Assembly: GCF_023559245.1 (NCBI RefSeq)
Contig: NZ_CP097462.1
Location: forward strand, 2,290,001 to 2,354,000
DNA: 64,000 bases
Source of the DNA: Sphingomonas sp. KRR8
GTDB lineage: Bacteria > Pseudomonadota > Alphaproteobacteria > Sphingomonadales > Sphingomonadaceae
Direction of reading: 5' to 3'
Shown piece by piece: positions 19,283 to 27,504 of the stretch (its first letter is position 1; every line of letters begins with the position of its first letter). Below the pieces are notes generated by a model that was given only the letters and a program-made list of their open reading frames with translations, ran no database searches and had not been told where the DNA came from. The translations under genes were made by a program, and so were the position numbers.

Positions 19283-19379
19283 CCCACTTCTCTAAACGCG
19301 ACGTTGGATGCCATCGTTTGCGAACGCCCAACTTCTGTTAAACCGCGAAGGCCGAATTGACTCCATAGGGAGCGCTAAA

Positions 19380-19691
19380 ATGCCTGAACGCGTGCGTGAA
19401 CGAGATTTGGTTATACCCGCGCTTCGCGCTGCCCGCGATGCCGGCGGGACGATAACCACAACTCAACTCATCGCGAGGCTGACCGAAGAGTTTGAGCCTA
19501 GCGGTACTGATGCCGACATCCTCGATGGACGGTCGGATACCTACTTCAGCCAAAAGGTTCGCAACCTCGTTAGCCACCGAGACACTGGAACCAGTATGTT
19601 CTCTAAAGGCTACGCCACTTACAGCGGCGGTAGCGAAGCTATCTCAATCACGGACCAGGGCGTCCGCTTCCTTGATCAGGTACCCGAATAA
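19380..19691 (+). CDS. Winged-helix-like protein, Mrr N-terminal-like
   Basis: About 103 residues. I choose the ATG at 19380 because of AGGGAGC upstream; the frame is open from 19308. The sequence (RERDLVIPALRAARDAGG, TTTQLIARLTEEF, SQKVRNLVSHRDT, EAISITDQGVRFLDQ) has the helix-helix-wing pattern seen in N-terminal winged-helix domains of restriction-type proteins. No catalytic domain is attached. Its last 16 bases overlap the end of the convergent methyltransferase gene, suggesting that the two moved together. Composition is foreign-looking, like its neighbours. Confidence 0.6.
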   Translation: MPERVRERDLVIPALRAARDAGGTITTTQLIARLTEEFEPSGTDADILDGRSDTYFSQKVRNLVSHRDTGTSMFSKGYATYSGGSEAISITDQGVRFLDQVPE

Positions 19692-20275
19692 AGAGCCTTA
19701 TAGCCCGGCTTCAACCATTTAAGTTCGGTTGGGCCGGGCGAGTCCTGGTCCCAAACGAACCAGGCGTAAGCCGTCGTTCCTGAGCCCTTCTGGACTGCTC
19801 CAGCTGGGTAGAATGTAATGCGCTCGCTAAAGACCCAAACCCGTGAAGGCGGGTTACGAGTAAAAATGGTTCGCTGTCGGTTGGCACCTTCTAGAAAAGC
19901 TAGGCGCAACAGCAATGCGAATTTCCGGTCGGCTTTCCTCAATCCCGCTTCTACGAACCCTTCAGCGGCGTTGTATGGAGGATTAGTGACGATGTTGGGC
20001 GCACGCTTATTGCTAAGCAGGAAGTCCACACCGCCTTCGCCGAAACCGCGATCGTGAAGGTCCGAGCTCCTCACAGGCTGCCCGGTAAGCTCCAAGACTT
20101 CGGACATCGCGCCGTTGCCACAAGCGCACTCCCATATCTCGCCATCAAACTTTTCATTGTCGACAAGTGCATGTGTTGCCCAAGCGGGCGTGGGAAAGAA
20201 ATCAGGGCCGTCGAGATCGGCGAAACGCTTCATCGTCGGCTTAAAGCCGCCGTTGAGATTATATGTGGTGTCCAT
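19676..20275 (-). CDS. NPPY-type DNA methyltransferase-like protein
   Basis: A 199-residue protein with a minimal class I methyltransferase core. ECACGNGAMSEVL is the SAM-binding motif I, SSDLHDRGFG motif II, and NIVTNPPYNAAEGF the catalytic motif IV (NPPY) of N6-adenine-type enzymes. The N-terminal DFFPTPAWATHAL is typical of small phage-borne DNA methyltransferases. A target-recognition domain is not apparent. It converges on the winged-helix gene and shares that region's lower G+C. A role in restriction protection or phage DNA modification is inferred. Confidence 0.75.
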   Translation of the reverse strand: MDTTYNLNGGFKPTMKRFADLDGPDFFPTPAWATHALVDNEKFDGEIWECACGNGAMSEVLELTGQPVRSSDLHDRGFGEGGVDFLLSNKRAPNIVTNPPYNAAEGFVEAGLRKADRKFALLLRLAFLEGANRQRTIFTRNPPSRVWVFSERITFYPAGAVQKGSGTTAYAWFVWDQDSPGPTELKWLKPGYKALYSGT

Positions 20276-20396
20276 ACTTAAATTGTCGCAGAATCAAGGA
20301 CTTAGTCAAGGCAAGCTAAGTGACTCTAGAGACTCGATTTTCTTAAAACATCACTCACGTCGGCCTTTGGCCAACCCTATTCAGGCCCAAGTGCGC

Positions 20397-20795
20397 CTAC
20401 TCCTCCGGCCTATCCCCCTCAAACCCCTCCAGCCCGAAGCCCGGCAGCCACGCCTCGCGCCGCTTCGTGAACAGTTCGTAGGTGGGGGTGAACTGGTCGG
20501 GGGCGTCGAGGGCGCCGAGGTGGAGGTCGATTTCCTCGCCCCAGCGGCCGAACACGCTGCTGCCGCAGGTGGGGCAGAAGTAGCGGCGCTTGTACTCGCG
20601 CGTTTCGCCGGTGACGGTCACCGCTTCCTCTGGAAAGATCGCGGCGGCGAAGAACAGGCTGCCGCCGTGCTTGCGGCAGTCGAGGCAGTGGCACAGGCCT
20701 ACGCGCGTCGGCTCACCCCTGGCGACGACCCGCACCGCTCCACACAGGCACCCGCCTTGGGTCTCCTTGCCGCTCTCCGCTGTCTCGTCGCTCAT
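20397..20795 (-). CDS. GFA family (Mss4-like fold) zinc protein
   Basis: About 132 residues with the CENP-V/GFA zinc pattern: GGCLCGAVRV, then CHCLDCRKHGGSLF and FCPTCGSSVFGR. The cysteines form the structural and catalytic zinc sites of the family. Described members include glutathione-dependent formaldehyde-activating enzyme, but many have no known substrate and this assignment is by fold only. The ATG at 20795 is chosen since residues upstream do not look family-like. Confidence 0.88.
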   Translation of the reverse strand: MSDETAESGKETQGGCLCGAVRVVARGEPTRVGLCHCLDCRKHGGSLFFAAAIFPEEAVTVTGETREYKRRYFCPTCGSSVFGRWGEEIDLHLGALDAPDQFTPTYELFTKRREAWLPGFGLEGFEGDRPEE

Positions 20796-20939
20796 GGCCG
20801 CACAACTCGCCAGCGGGGCCGGCTGTTCAACGGGGGCGGACAGGGCCCGACGTTCGGCCAGATTGTCCCGGGCGCGCGTAACGTTCAAAGCGCGACAACG
20901 TTCATCGAGTGGAAAGCCAATCTCTGCCAACTCATTGAC

Positions 20940-21383
20940 ATGACGGGGATTTCAGCGGTGAGGCGAGGCTTGGGCGGGACGGTTCGAACAAAGGTCGCTC
21001 GCTTGTGGCCGGCGCTGGTGGCAGCGTCGCTCATCGCCTGTTCCAACGGAAGCGCCAACGCCGTGAGCCAACCATCCGCCGCGACCCCCTCCTGCACCGT
21101 CAGCGGTCCGGCCAAGTTCGTCGATCGGGCCGGCGGCGCGACGGCGTTGTGCCAGGCGGTCGAACAGGCGCTGGGGCGCGGCGACACCCCCGGCACCCAT
21201 CGTGTCGAGCTGTCCGTCCTGTCGGCCTCCAGCATGGCGGCGACGGTTCACCTGGCCGATGGCCGCACCCTGCCGGAACTGCGCACCGGGGTCAGCGACG
21301 GGGTGATCAACGCCGGCGTGGTCAGCCGCTTCGCGCAAGACATTGCTAACCAAATCGCAAGCAACCTGAAGCATCGTCCGTGA
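20940..21383 (+). CDS. Putative lipoprotein, unknown function
   Basis: About 147 residues from the ATG at 20940, or 141 from the GTG at 20958. Either start leads into LWPALVAASLIACSNGSA, a lipoprotein signal with lipobox LIAC. The mature region has one further Cys pair (PSCTVSG, TALCQAV) and an RVELSVLSASSMAATVHLADGRTLPEL beta segment. No family recognised. A GC dinucleotide run and the serralysin gene follow. Confidence 0.6.
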   Translation: MTGISAVRRGLGGTVRTKVARLWPALVAASLIACSNGSANAVSQPSAATPSCTVSGPAKFVDRAGGATALCQAVEQALGRGDTPGTHRVELSVLSASSMAATVHLADGRTLPELRTGVSDGVINAGVVSRFAQDIANQIASNLKHRP

Positions 21384-21396
21384 CAGCAACGGAAAG

Positions 21397-21410
21397 GCGC
21401 GCGCGCGCGC
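21397..21410. repeat. (GC)7 dinucleotide run
   Basis: Seven uninterrupted GC units lie between the lipoprotein gene and the RTX protease gene, flanked by GGAAAG and CTTCC so the whole can fold into a hairpin. No T-run follows, so it is weak as a terminator. Confidence 0.6.
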
Positions 21411-21442
21411 TTCCCGGCCCGACATGAGGAAGAGCAAGTCCA

Positions 21443-23881
21443 GTGGTTGATATCCCAGCCGACGCCAGCACCACGGCGTCCATTACCGTCGGTGGCACCA
21501 TTTCGGATACGCTCGAGGTGGCCGGCGATCACGACTGGTTCCGCCTGAACCTGACCGCCGGTCAGGCGGTCACCGTCAACCTGAACGGACTGACGCTCAA
21601 CGACACCTATCTCCGGATCTACGATTCGAGCGGGACGATGGTGTATGAGAATGACGACGCCTCGTCATTCACCACCGATTCCAAGATCTCTTTCGCGGCC
21701 AGCTACACCGGATCCTATTACATCGACGTCGGATCGTGGCAGGACCGGACCGCCGGCACCTACCAGCTGAGCGTCTCCAACTATGTCGCGCCGCCGGCCG
21801 CCACGCTCCAGCAGGTCGCCGACGAGCTCAAGACCGGCTATTGGGGACCGAACGACGCCCACCATTTCAACGTCACCACCGGCGGGACGATCACCGTCAA
21901 CCTGACGGCGCTGACGGCGGAAGGGCAGACGCTGGCGCGGGCCGCGCTGGCGACCTGGACCGACGTCATCGGGATCAACTTCCGCGAGGTCGCGACCGGC
22001 GGCCAGATCACCTTCGACGACACCGATCCGGGCGCGGCAACCAGCGGCAGCTGGTCGAACGGGATCACCACCTCGGCGCACGTCAACGTCGGGACGGACT
22101 GGCTGACCAACTATGGCACCAGCCTGACCAGCTACTCCTTCCAGACCTACATCCACGAGATCGGGCACGCGCTCGGCCTCGGTCACGCCGGCGATTACAA
22201 CGGCGACGGCCGCTACCCGTACGACACCAGCTTCGCGAATGACGGCTGGCCGATGACGGTCATGTCCTATTTCGACCAGCGCCAGAGCACCTACTTCGCC
22301 AACCTGGGCTTCACGCGGAATTATGTGGCGACGCCGATGATGGCGGACGTGCTGGCCGCGACGCAGATGTATGGCGCGTCCACCACCACGCGGGTTGGCG
22401 ACACGGTCTATGGTCCGTCGTGGACGACCACCATGGGCACCATCTGCCTGTTCGATAGCGCCGGCAACGACACCATCGACGTGTCCGCCTTCGCCGGCAG
22501 TCAGACGGTCGACCTGCGCCCGGCGACCTTCTCCAACGTGCTTGGCGAAGTCGGCAACATCAGCATCGCGCCCGGCGTGACGATCGAGAACGCCATCACC
22601 GGCTCGGGCAATGACACCATCACCGGCAACGACGTCGCGAACATCCTGTCGGGCGGCCTTGGCCGGGACACGCTGACCGGTGGTGCCGGTAACGACATCT
22701 TCAAGGACACCATTGCCGGTCATAACACCGACACCATCACCGACTTCACAGCTGGCGACGTGCTGCTGTTCACCGATGCGAGCGCGAGCAGCTTCACTTA
22801 CTCGCTGACCGGCCGGACGCTGACCTTCAGCGGCGGCTCGCTCACCTTCGGGACGAGCCTGACCGGAACGCTGGTGGCCTCGGTCGCGGCGAGTGGGGGC
22901 GTGCAGCTGACGCTGGCCTCGGCTACGGCGCCGCTCACCAAGCCGGTTGCGAACGATTTCAATGGCGACGGCAAGAGCGACGTCCTGTTCGGACAGGTAA
23001 GCGGGGCCATCACCGACTGGCTGGGCCAGACCGGCGGCACCTTCACCAGCAACCATCAGGTCGCCAGCTACATCCTGCCGGCGGGCTGGCATGTCGCGGC
23101 CAGCGGCGACTTCAACGGTGACGCGCGCGCCGACCTGCTGCTGCGCAATGACAATGGCTCGGTCACCGAGTGGCTGGGCCAGGCCAACGGCGGATTCAGC
23201 TGGAATTCGACGGCAACCTATGCGCTGGCATCCTCGTGGCATGTCGCCGGAACGGGCGACTTCAACGGGGACGGCCGCGCCGACGTCCTGCTGCGCAGCG
23301 ACACTGGCCAGATCACCAACTGGCTCGGCCAGGCTGACGGGACGTTTCTCTCCAACCACCAGACGGCGAGCTATGTCCTGCCGGCGGGCTGGACGACGTC
23401 GGCCATCGGCGACTTCAATGGCGACGGCCGCTCGGACCTGCTGCTCCGCAATACGGACGGCATGGTGACCGAGTGGCTTGGCCAGGCCAATGGCGGGTTC
23501 AGCTGGAATTCGGCGGCGACTTATGCGCTGGCGACCGGCTGGGTGGTCGAGGGCGCCGGGGATGTAAGCGGGGACGGCCGCGCCGACCTCGTCCTGCGCA
23601 ACTCGGCGACTGGCACGGTGACCGACTGGCTGGGCCAGGCGGACGGCACCTTTGTCAGCAACCATCTGGTCGCGACCGCAGCGCTCGACGCGGCGTGGAA
23701 GGTGGCGCAGATCGGCGATTACAACGGAGATGGCCGGGCCGACCTGCTCTTGCGCAACGACAATGGCCAGGTCGCCGAGTGGCTTGGGCAGGCCAATGGG
23801 GCTTTCACGTTAAATCAGAACGCGATCTATAGCCTCGACAGCGGCTGGACCGTTCAGCCCGGCCTGCACACGATCTTCTAA
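21443..23881 (+). CDS. Serralysin-type RTX metalloprotease with PPC and FG-GAP repeats
   Basis: An 812-residue protein from a GTG at 21443 (AGGAAG upstream). Order: a PPC-like beta domain (10-110: GDHDWFRLNLTAGQAVTV), an M10 metallopeptidase domain with zinc motif HEIGHALGLGH (238-248) and Met-turn VMSYF, an RTX calcium-binding segment (about 385-430: GSGNDTITG, GGLGRDTLTGGAGNDIF), then about six FG-GAP/VCBS-like units of 55-60 residues (DFNGDGR-DLLLRN-VTEWLGQANG). No N-terminal signal peptide, which fits type I secretion through the RTX region. Putting PPC at the N-terminus and FG-GAP repeats at the C-terminus is unusual for serralysins. Confidence 0.88.
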   Translation: MVDIPADASTTASITVGGTISDTLEVAGDHDWFRLNLTAGQAVTVNLNGLTLNDTYLRIYDSSGTMVYENDDASSFTTDSKISFAASYTGSYYIDVGSWQDRTAGTYQLSVSNYVAPPAATLQQVADELKTGYWGPNDAHHFNVTTGGTITVNLTALTAEGQTLARAALATWTDVIGINFREVATGGQITFDDTDPGAATSGSWSNGITTSAHVNVGTDWLTNYGTSLTSYSFQTYIHEIGHALGLGHAGDYNGDGRYPYDTSFANDGWPMTVMSYFDQRQSTYFANLGFTRNYVATPMMADVLAATQMYGASTTTRVGDTVYGPSWTTTMGTICLFDSAGNDTIDVSAFAGSQTVDLRPATFSNVLGEVGNISIAPGVTIENAITGSGNDTITGNDVANILSGGLGRDTLTGGAGNDIFKDTIAGHNTDTITDFTAGDVLLFTDASASSFTYSLTGRTLTFSGGSLTFGTSLTGTLVASVAASGGVQLTLASATAPLTKPVANDFNGDGKSDVLFGQVSGAITDWLGQTGGTFTSNHQVASYILPAGWHVAASGDFNGDARADLLLRNDNGSVTEWLGQANGGFSWNSTATYALASSWHVAGTGDFNGDGRADVLLRSDTGQITNWLGQADGTFLSNHQTASYVLPAGWTTSAIGDFNGDGRSDLLLRNTDGMVTEWLGQANGGFSWNSAATYALATGWVVEGAGDVSGDGRADLVLRNSATGTVTDWLGQADGTFVSNHLVATAALDAAWKVAQIGDYNGDGRADLLLRNDNGQVAEWLGQANGAFTLNQNAIYSLDSGWTVQPGLHTIF

Positions 23882-23919
23882 AGGGCCAGCGGTTGTTCGT
23901 CGTGCGGGTAGGCTTCGGC

Positions 23920-24204
23920 TTACTCGGCGACGATGATCAGCAGAGTGCCGGGGGCGATCCTCACCCGAACGACCTGACTTGCCGCGCCCGCGCCGCAATT
24001 CGCACCCGGTGGCGCAGGGACGGCCGCTCGCCCGCCGTCGCTCACCAGGCCGAAGCGTTCCGCGGGAATGTTGGAGCAGAGGGTACCACCGCTTGCCAGC
24101 CAGGTGCGTGGCGCGACGCTGGCGCTGATGGTGATGGAACCCTGGGAAGTTGAGCCCAGCGTCCCGGCCAGCCCTGCGAGGGCACTGAGCACCACTGCCA
24201 TCAC
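23920..24204 (-). CDS. Putative exported small protein
   Basis: A 94-residue frame from GTG 24204 (or ATG 24201) with a hydrophobic N-terminus (MAVVLSALAGLAGTLG) and a beta-type mature part containing two cysteines (GTLCSN, GANCGAG) and an alternating VVRVRIAPGTLLIIVAE end. The composition fits a secreted protein, but ribosome-binding support is weak. It could be a fragment of a larger surface-protein locus. Confidence 0.42.
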   Translation of the reverse strand: MMAVVLSALAGLAGTLGSTSQGSITISASVAPRTWLASGGTLCSNIPAERFGLVSDGGRAAVPAPPGANCGAGAASQVVRVRIAPGTLLIIVAE

Positions 24205-24387
24205 GCGACCGGGACCAGCACGTCGACCTCCATCAGAGCGACGTTGGTCTAGGCGGTCAGCCTCAGCTGGACGCTAACGATAGTTCCGGAATGGATCGGC
24301 TCTCCGACGTCAGACGGGCGTCCCGGGCTGGTGGGTGCACGCGTGCTGGGGTTCAGGCGCGGGGCGCCCGATCCTGACTGAGCGTGC
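24205..24387 (-). other. Gap with an open, start-less coding remnant
   Basis: On the minus strand one frame runs open through this gap to a TAG at about 24252-24254 and ends SGTIVSVQLRLTA, a beta-strand-like C-terminus, but no credible start is present. It may be the tail of a decayed gene upstream of the small exported protein. Nothing else is supported. Confidence 0.3.
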
Positions 24388-26724
24388 CTAGCCGGCCAGC
24401 CGCTTGGCGCCGAGGCCGAGTACCATCTGGTTGGCCCGGTCGTAGGAGAGCGGCTTGCCGAACAGATAGCCCTGAATGGTGTCCACGCCGAGTTCGCGCA
24501 TGCGCTCGAAGTCCTCGGCCGTCTCGACGCCCTCGGCGGTCACCGACATCCGGAAGCTCTTGGCCAGCTGCACGATGGTCTGGATGATCGCCACGTTGCC
24601 GGCCTTGTTGCCCGCCTCGCGCACGAAACTGCCGTCGATCTTCAATTTGTGGAACACGGCCTTGTTGAGATAGCCGATCGACGAATAGCCCGTGCCGAAG
24701 TCGTCAAGCGCGATGCCCACGCCCAGTTGGCGAAGGCGGCCGAGCACCGCCAGCGTGCGGCTGTCGTCGTCCAGGAACACGCCCTCCGTGACTTCCAGCT
24801 CAAGCCGGTTGCCGGGCAATTTGTAGCGGGCCAGCGCCTGGCTCACCATGTTCGGCAGGGCGGGCAGGATGATCTGCTTGGGGCTGATGTTGACGGCGAC
24901 GGTGATCGGCTCGGGCCAGCTCGCCGCGGCCTTGCACGCTTCCTCGATCACGAACTCGCCAAGCGGTCCCATCAGGCCGCATTCCTCGGCGATCGGAATG
25001 AAGACGTTGGGTGGCACGAAGCCGCGTTGCGGGTGGTTCCAGCGCAGCAGCGCCTCGAACCCCACGAGCTTCTGCGTCTTGGCGTTGACCAGCGGCTGGA
25101 AGGCGAGGTGGAACTGCCGGATTTCCAGGGCGTGCCGGATGTCGGATTCAAGCCGCACGCGGTCGTCCTGCTCCGATTGCAGTTCGCGGCTGAAATAACG
25201 GGCGACCCCGCGGCCGGCGTCCTTGGCCTCGTACAGCGCCAGGTCGGCCTTGAGGATCAGATCGTCCACCGTGGCACCGTCGATGGGACCGAAGGCGCAT
25301 CCGACGGAAACGCCGATCCGGATCTCGACCCCGTCGATGATGTAGGGCTCGGCCACCGACGAGATGATTCGTTCGGCCAGCTGCTCGACCTTCTTGCGGC
25401 TTTGCGCATCGGGGATGACGATGGCGAATTCGTCGCCGCCCAGCCTTCCCACCGTGCCATCCTGCTTGAGCTGATCGCACAGCCGCTTGGCAACCATGCG
25501 CAGCACGGCGTCGCCCTTGGGATGGCCGAACGTGTCATTGACCGGCTTGAAGCCGTCCAGGTCCAGGAACATGATCGCGCAGGGCACATTGCCGGCGGTT
25601 GCAGCACGAAGCGCCTCGCCAAGCAGCTGGCGGACCCGGCCGCGATTGGGGAGGCCCGACAGCACGTCGACGTTGGCTAGGTGCGTAAGCCGCTCCTGGG
25701 TGTGGCGGATGTCCGTGATGTCGCTGCCGACGCCACGGAAACCCTCGAAGCGGCCGGCGGTGTTGATGATTGGATCGCCGGCCATGCTGATCCAGCGTTG
25801 GCCGTGGGCGGTCTTCAGCTCCATTTCGAGATTCTGGAAGGGACGCTTGTCCAGTAGCACCTTGCCAAGTTCGGCATGGCCACCAAGCAGGCCCGTCAAC
25901 GGCTGCCCCAGCAGCTGGTTCGAGGGGCGCCCAAGCAGCGCGCTCATTCGGCTGGAGATGTAGGAAACGCGATTCTCGTCGTCGATCTGCCACAGCCAAC
26001 CCACGCCGCGTTGCTCATATTCCTGCAGCAGGAGCGAGGCGCTTTCACTCTTGGAGCCGAACTCCGCATTGGCCTTGAGCTGCTTGAACGCCCAGCGGGC
26101 GACGGTCAGCACGCCAACGATCGACACGCCCAGCGTGAACATGATCGACAGCATCTGCTGAAAGGGAATCGATCCACGGGCGAAAAACAGGACGGCGCAA
26201 AGGCCAAAGGTGAAGCTGGTCATCCACGCGCTGGCGCAGACGGGAACGACGACGAGCCCAAGGCCCGCGACTCCGACACCGGCGATGATGGAAGCGGCGA
26301 TCAGCTGGTCGGTCGGCTGGAGCTTGGAAAAGATCCACAACGGCAGCGACAGCCACAATGCCGCGCGTGCGAGCACGTCGCCTGATAGCTGCCAGGTCGG
26401 CACAGCCTTGCCGGAACGACCAACGCAGATCACCGCCTGGTGCTGTGCCCAGCGCATGGAGGCGATGTTGGCGGCGCCCACCGCGAGGCACCAGGGAAGT
26501 AGGATCTTCTCCATCTGCGTGCCCCACAGCGCCGCCGTGAACAGCAGGGCGGCAAGCAGGTTCGCCAGCGCGAAGAACGGCGCAAGCTGCCCCCGCGAGA
26601 TCAGCTGGATGTCCTTGAGCGGCGAAGCGAGGCGTTCCGCCTCGGCCGAAGCGGCCGCCACCGACTCGCCATCGGGCAGCCGTGCAGCGATCATTCTCTT
26701 GTAGCGATCAGGGGCTTCGTACAC
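24388..26724 (-). CDS. Membrane-bound PAS-GGDEF-EAL cyclic-di-GMP protein
   Basis: A 778-residue protein from GTG 26724. The N-terminal 200 residues hold about six membrane helices forming a MASE-like sensor. A PAS domain follows (about 230-335: GVGWLWQIDDENRVSYIS, ending FEGFRGVGSDITDIRHT), then GGDEF (345-505) with the exact signature RLGGDEFAIVIPD and EAL (525-770) with GFEALLRWNHP and DDFGTGYSS. Both catalytic motifs are intact, so synthase and phosphodiesterase activity are each possible; many hybrids use only one. It lies next to the divergent HD-protein/LytS region. Confidence 0.95.
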   Translation of the reverse strand: MYEAPDRYKRMIAARLPDGESVAAASAEAERLASPLKDIQLISRGQLAPFFALANLLAALLFTAALWGTQMEKILLPWCLAVGAANIASMRWAQHQAVICVGRSGKAVPTWQLSGDVLARAALWLSLPLWIFSKLQPTDQLIAASIIAGVGVAGLGLVVVPVCASAWMTSFTFGLCAVLFFARGSIPFQQMLSIMFTLGVSIVGVLTVARWAFKQLKANAEFGSKSESASLLLQEYEQRGVGWLWQIDDENRVSYISSRMSALLGRPSNQLLGQPLTGLLGGHAELGKVLLDKRPFQNLEMELKTAHGQRWISMAGDPIINTAGRFEGFRGVGSDITDIRHTQERLTHLANVDVLSGLPNRGRVRQLLGEALRAATAGNVPCAIMFLDLDGFKPVNDTFGHPKGDAVLRMVAKRLCDQLKQDGTVGRLGGDEFAIVIPDAQSRKKVEQLAERIISSVAEPYIIDGVEIRIGVSVGCAFGPIDGATVDDLILKADLALYEAKDAGRGVARYFSRELQSEQDDRVRLESDIRHALEIRQFHLAFQPLVNAKTQKLVGFEALLRWNHPQRGFVPPNVFIPIAEECGLMGPLGEFVIEEACKAAASWPEPITVAVNISPKQIILPALPNMVSQALARYKLPGNRLELEVTEGVFLDDDSRTLAVLGRLRQLGVGIALDDFGTGYSSIGYLNKAVFHKLKIDGSFVREAGNKAGNVAIIQTIVQLAKSFRMSVTAEGVETAEDFERMRELGVDTIQGYLFGKPLSYDRANQMVLGLGAKRLAG

Positions 26725-26813
26725 GTCGCCTCACTCTTCCCGGGGTTGAGGGAGGAGATAGGCGAAGAGGGTTTAGGGCGAGTTAAAGTCTCGGCTGCGG
26801 CAGATGCTGGCCG

Positions 26814-27398
26814 TCAGTCCATCGCTTTGGCGTAGATGCTTTGCAGCGGCCGCTCCATCACGCGCTGGACCATCGGCTCAAAGAACTCCAGCGGCGCATT
26901 CTCGAACGCCGGATCGAACGCCGCCTGATCGTACAGCTCGCAAAATCGGGCGGTGGCCTCGAAATGAGGGTGCCCGCGGAACTGCTCGCGCAGGTCGCGG
27001 TCGAGGCCGATGTGATGGAAGAAGTAATATCCCTGGAACACGCCATGCTGGCCAACGATCCAGTGAAGCTCCTCGTCGACGAAGGGCTTCAGGATGGCCG
27101 CGGCGATGTCCGGGTGATTGTAGGAGCCGAGCGTGTCGCCGATGTCGTGCAGCAACGCCATCACGACGTAGCGTTCGCTCTCGCCAGCCTGATGTGCGCG
27201 AGTGGCGGTCTGGAGCGAATGCTGGAGGCGATCGACCGGGAACCCGCCATAATCACCGTCCAGTAGTTTGAGGTGGGTGAGGACGCGGTCGGGAAGGCCC
27301 TTCGAATAGGGAAAGAAGTGGCTTGAGATCTTGGCCCAGTCCTCCGCGGTGCCGTCCTGCATCGCAGTGAAGGTTGCGCGGTCTGGCTGATCGTTCAT
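26814..27398 (-). CDS. HD-domain protein, PhnZ/myo-inositol oxygenase-like
   Basis: A 194-residue protein; ATG 27398 has GAGGAG upstream. The metal-ligand series is visible in order: LQHSLQT (His), ALLHDIGD (HD), YNHPD (His), GQHGVFQ (His) and a late LYDQ (Asp). This six-ligand set is typical of mixed-valent diiron oxygenases such as PhnZ and MIO, rather than plain phosphohydrolases with four ligands. Whether it is an oxygenase or a hydrolase cannot be settled by eye, and no phosphonate genes are nearby. It is divergent from the LytS gene. Confidence 0.78.
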   Translation of the reverse strand: MNDQPDRATFTAMQDGTAEDWAKISSHFFPYSKGLPDRVLTHLKLLDGDYGGFPVDRLQHSLQTATRAHQAGESERYVVMALLHDIGDTLGSYNHPDIAAAILKPFVDEELHWIVGQHGVFQGYYFFHHIGLDRDLREQFRGHPHFEATARFCELYDQAAFDPAFENAPLEFFEPMVQRVMERPLQSIYAKAMD

Positions 27399-27504
27399 GG
27401 TAGCGACTCCTCTCCGCTCCAGAGTGCGCTCTCCCGGCCCCGCTCGCAATGGTGTAGCGGGCGGCCTATATCGAAGGGAATGCGTTCCTTGCTGCAACGA
27501 CTCA

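Noticed and set aside
21665..23665. Minus-strand frame of about 660 codons opposite the serralysin
   Set aside because: Shadow of a repetitive plus-strand gene.
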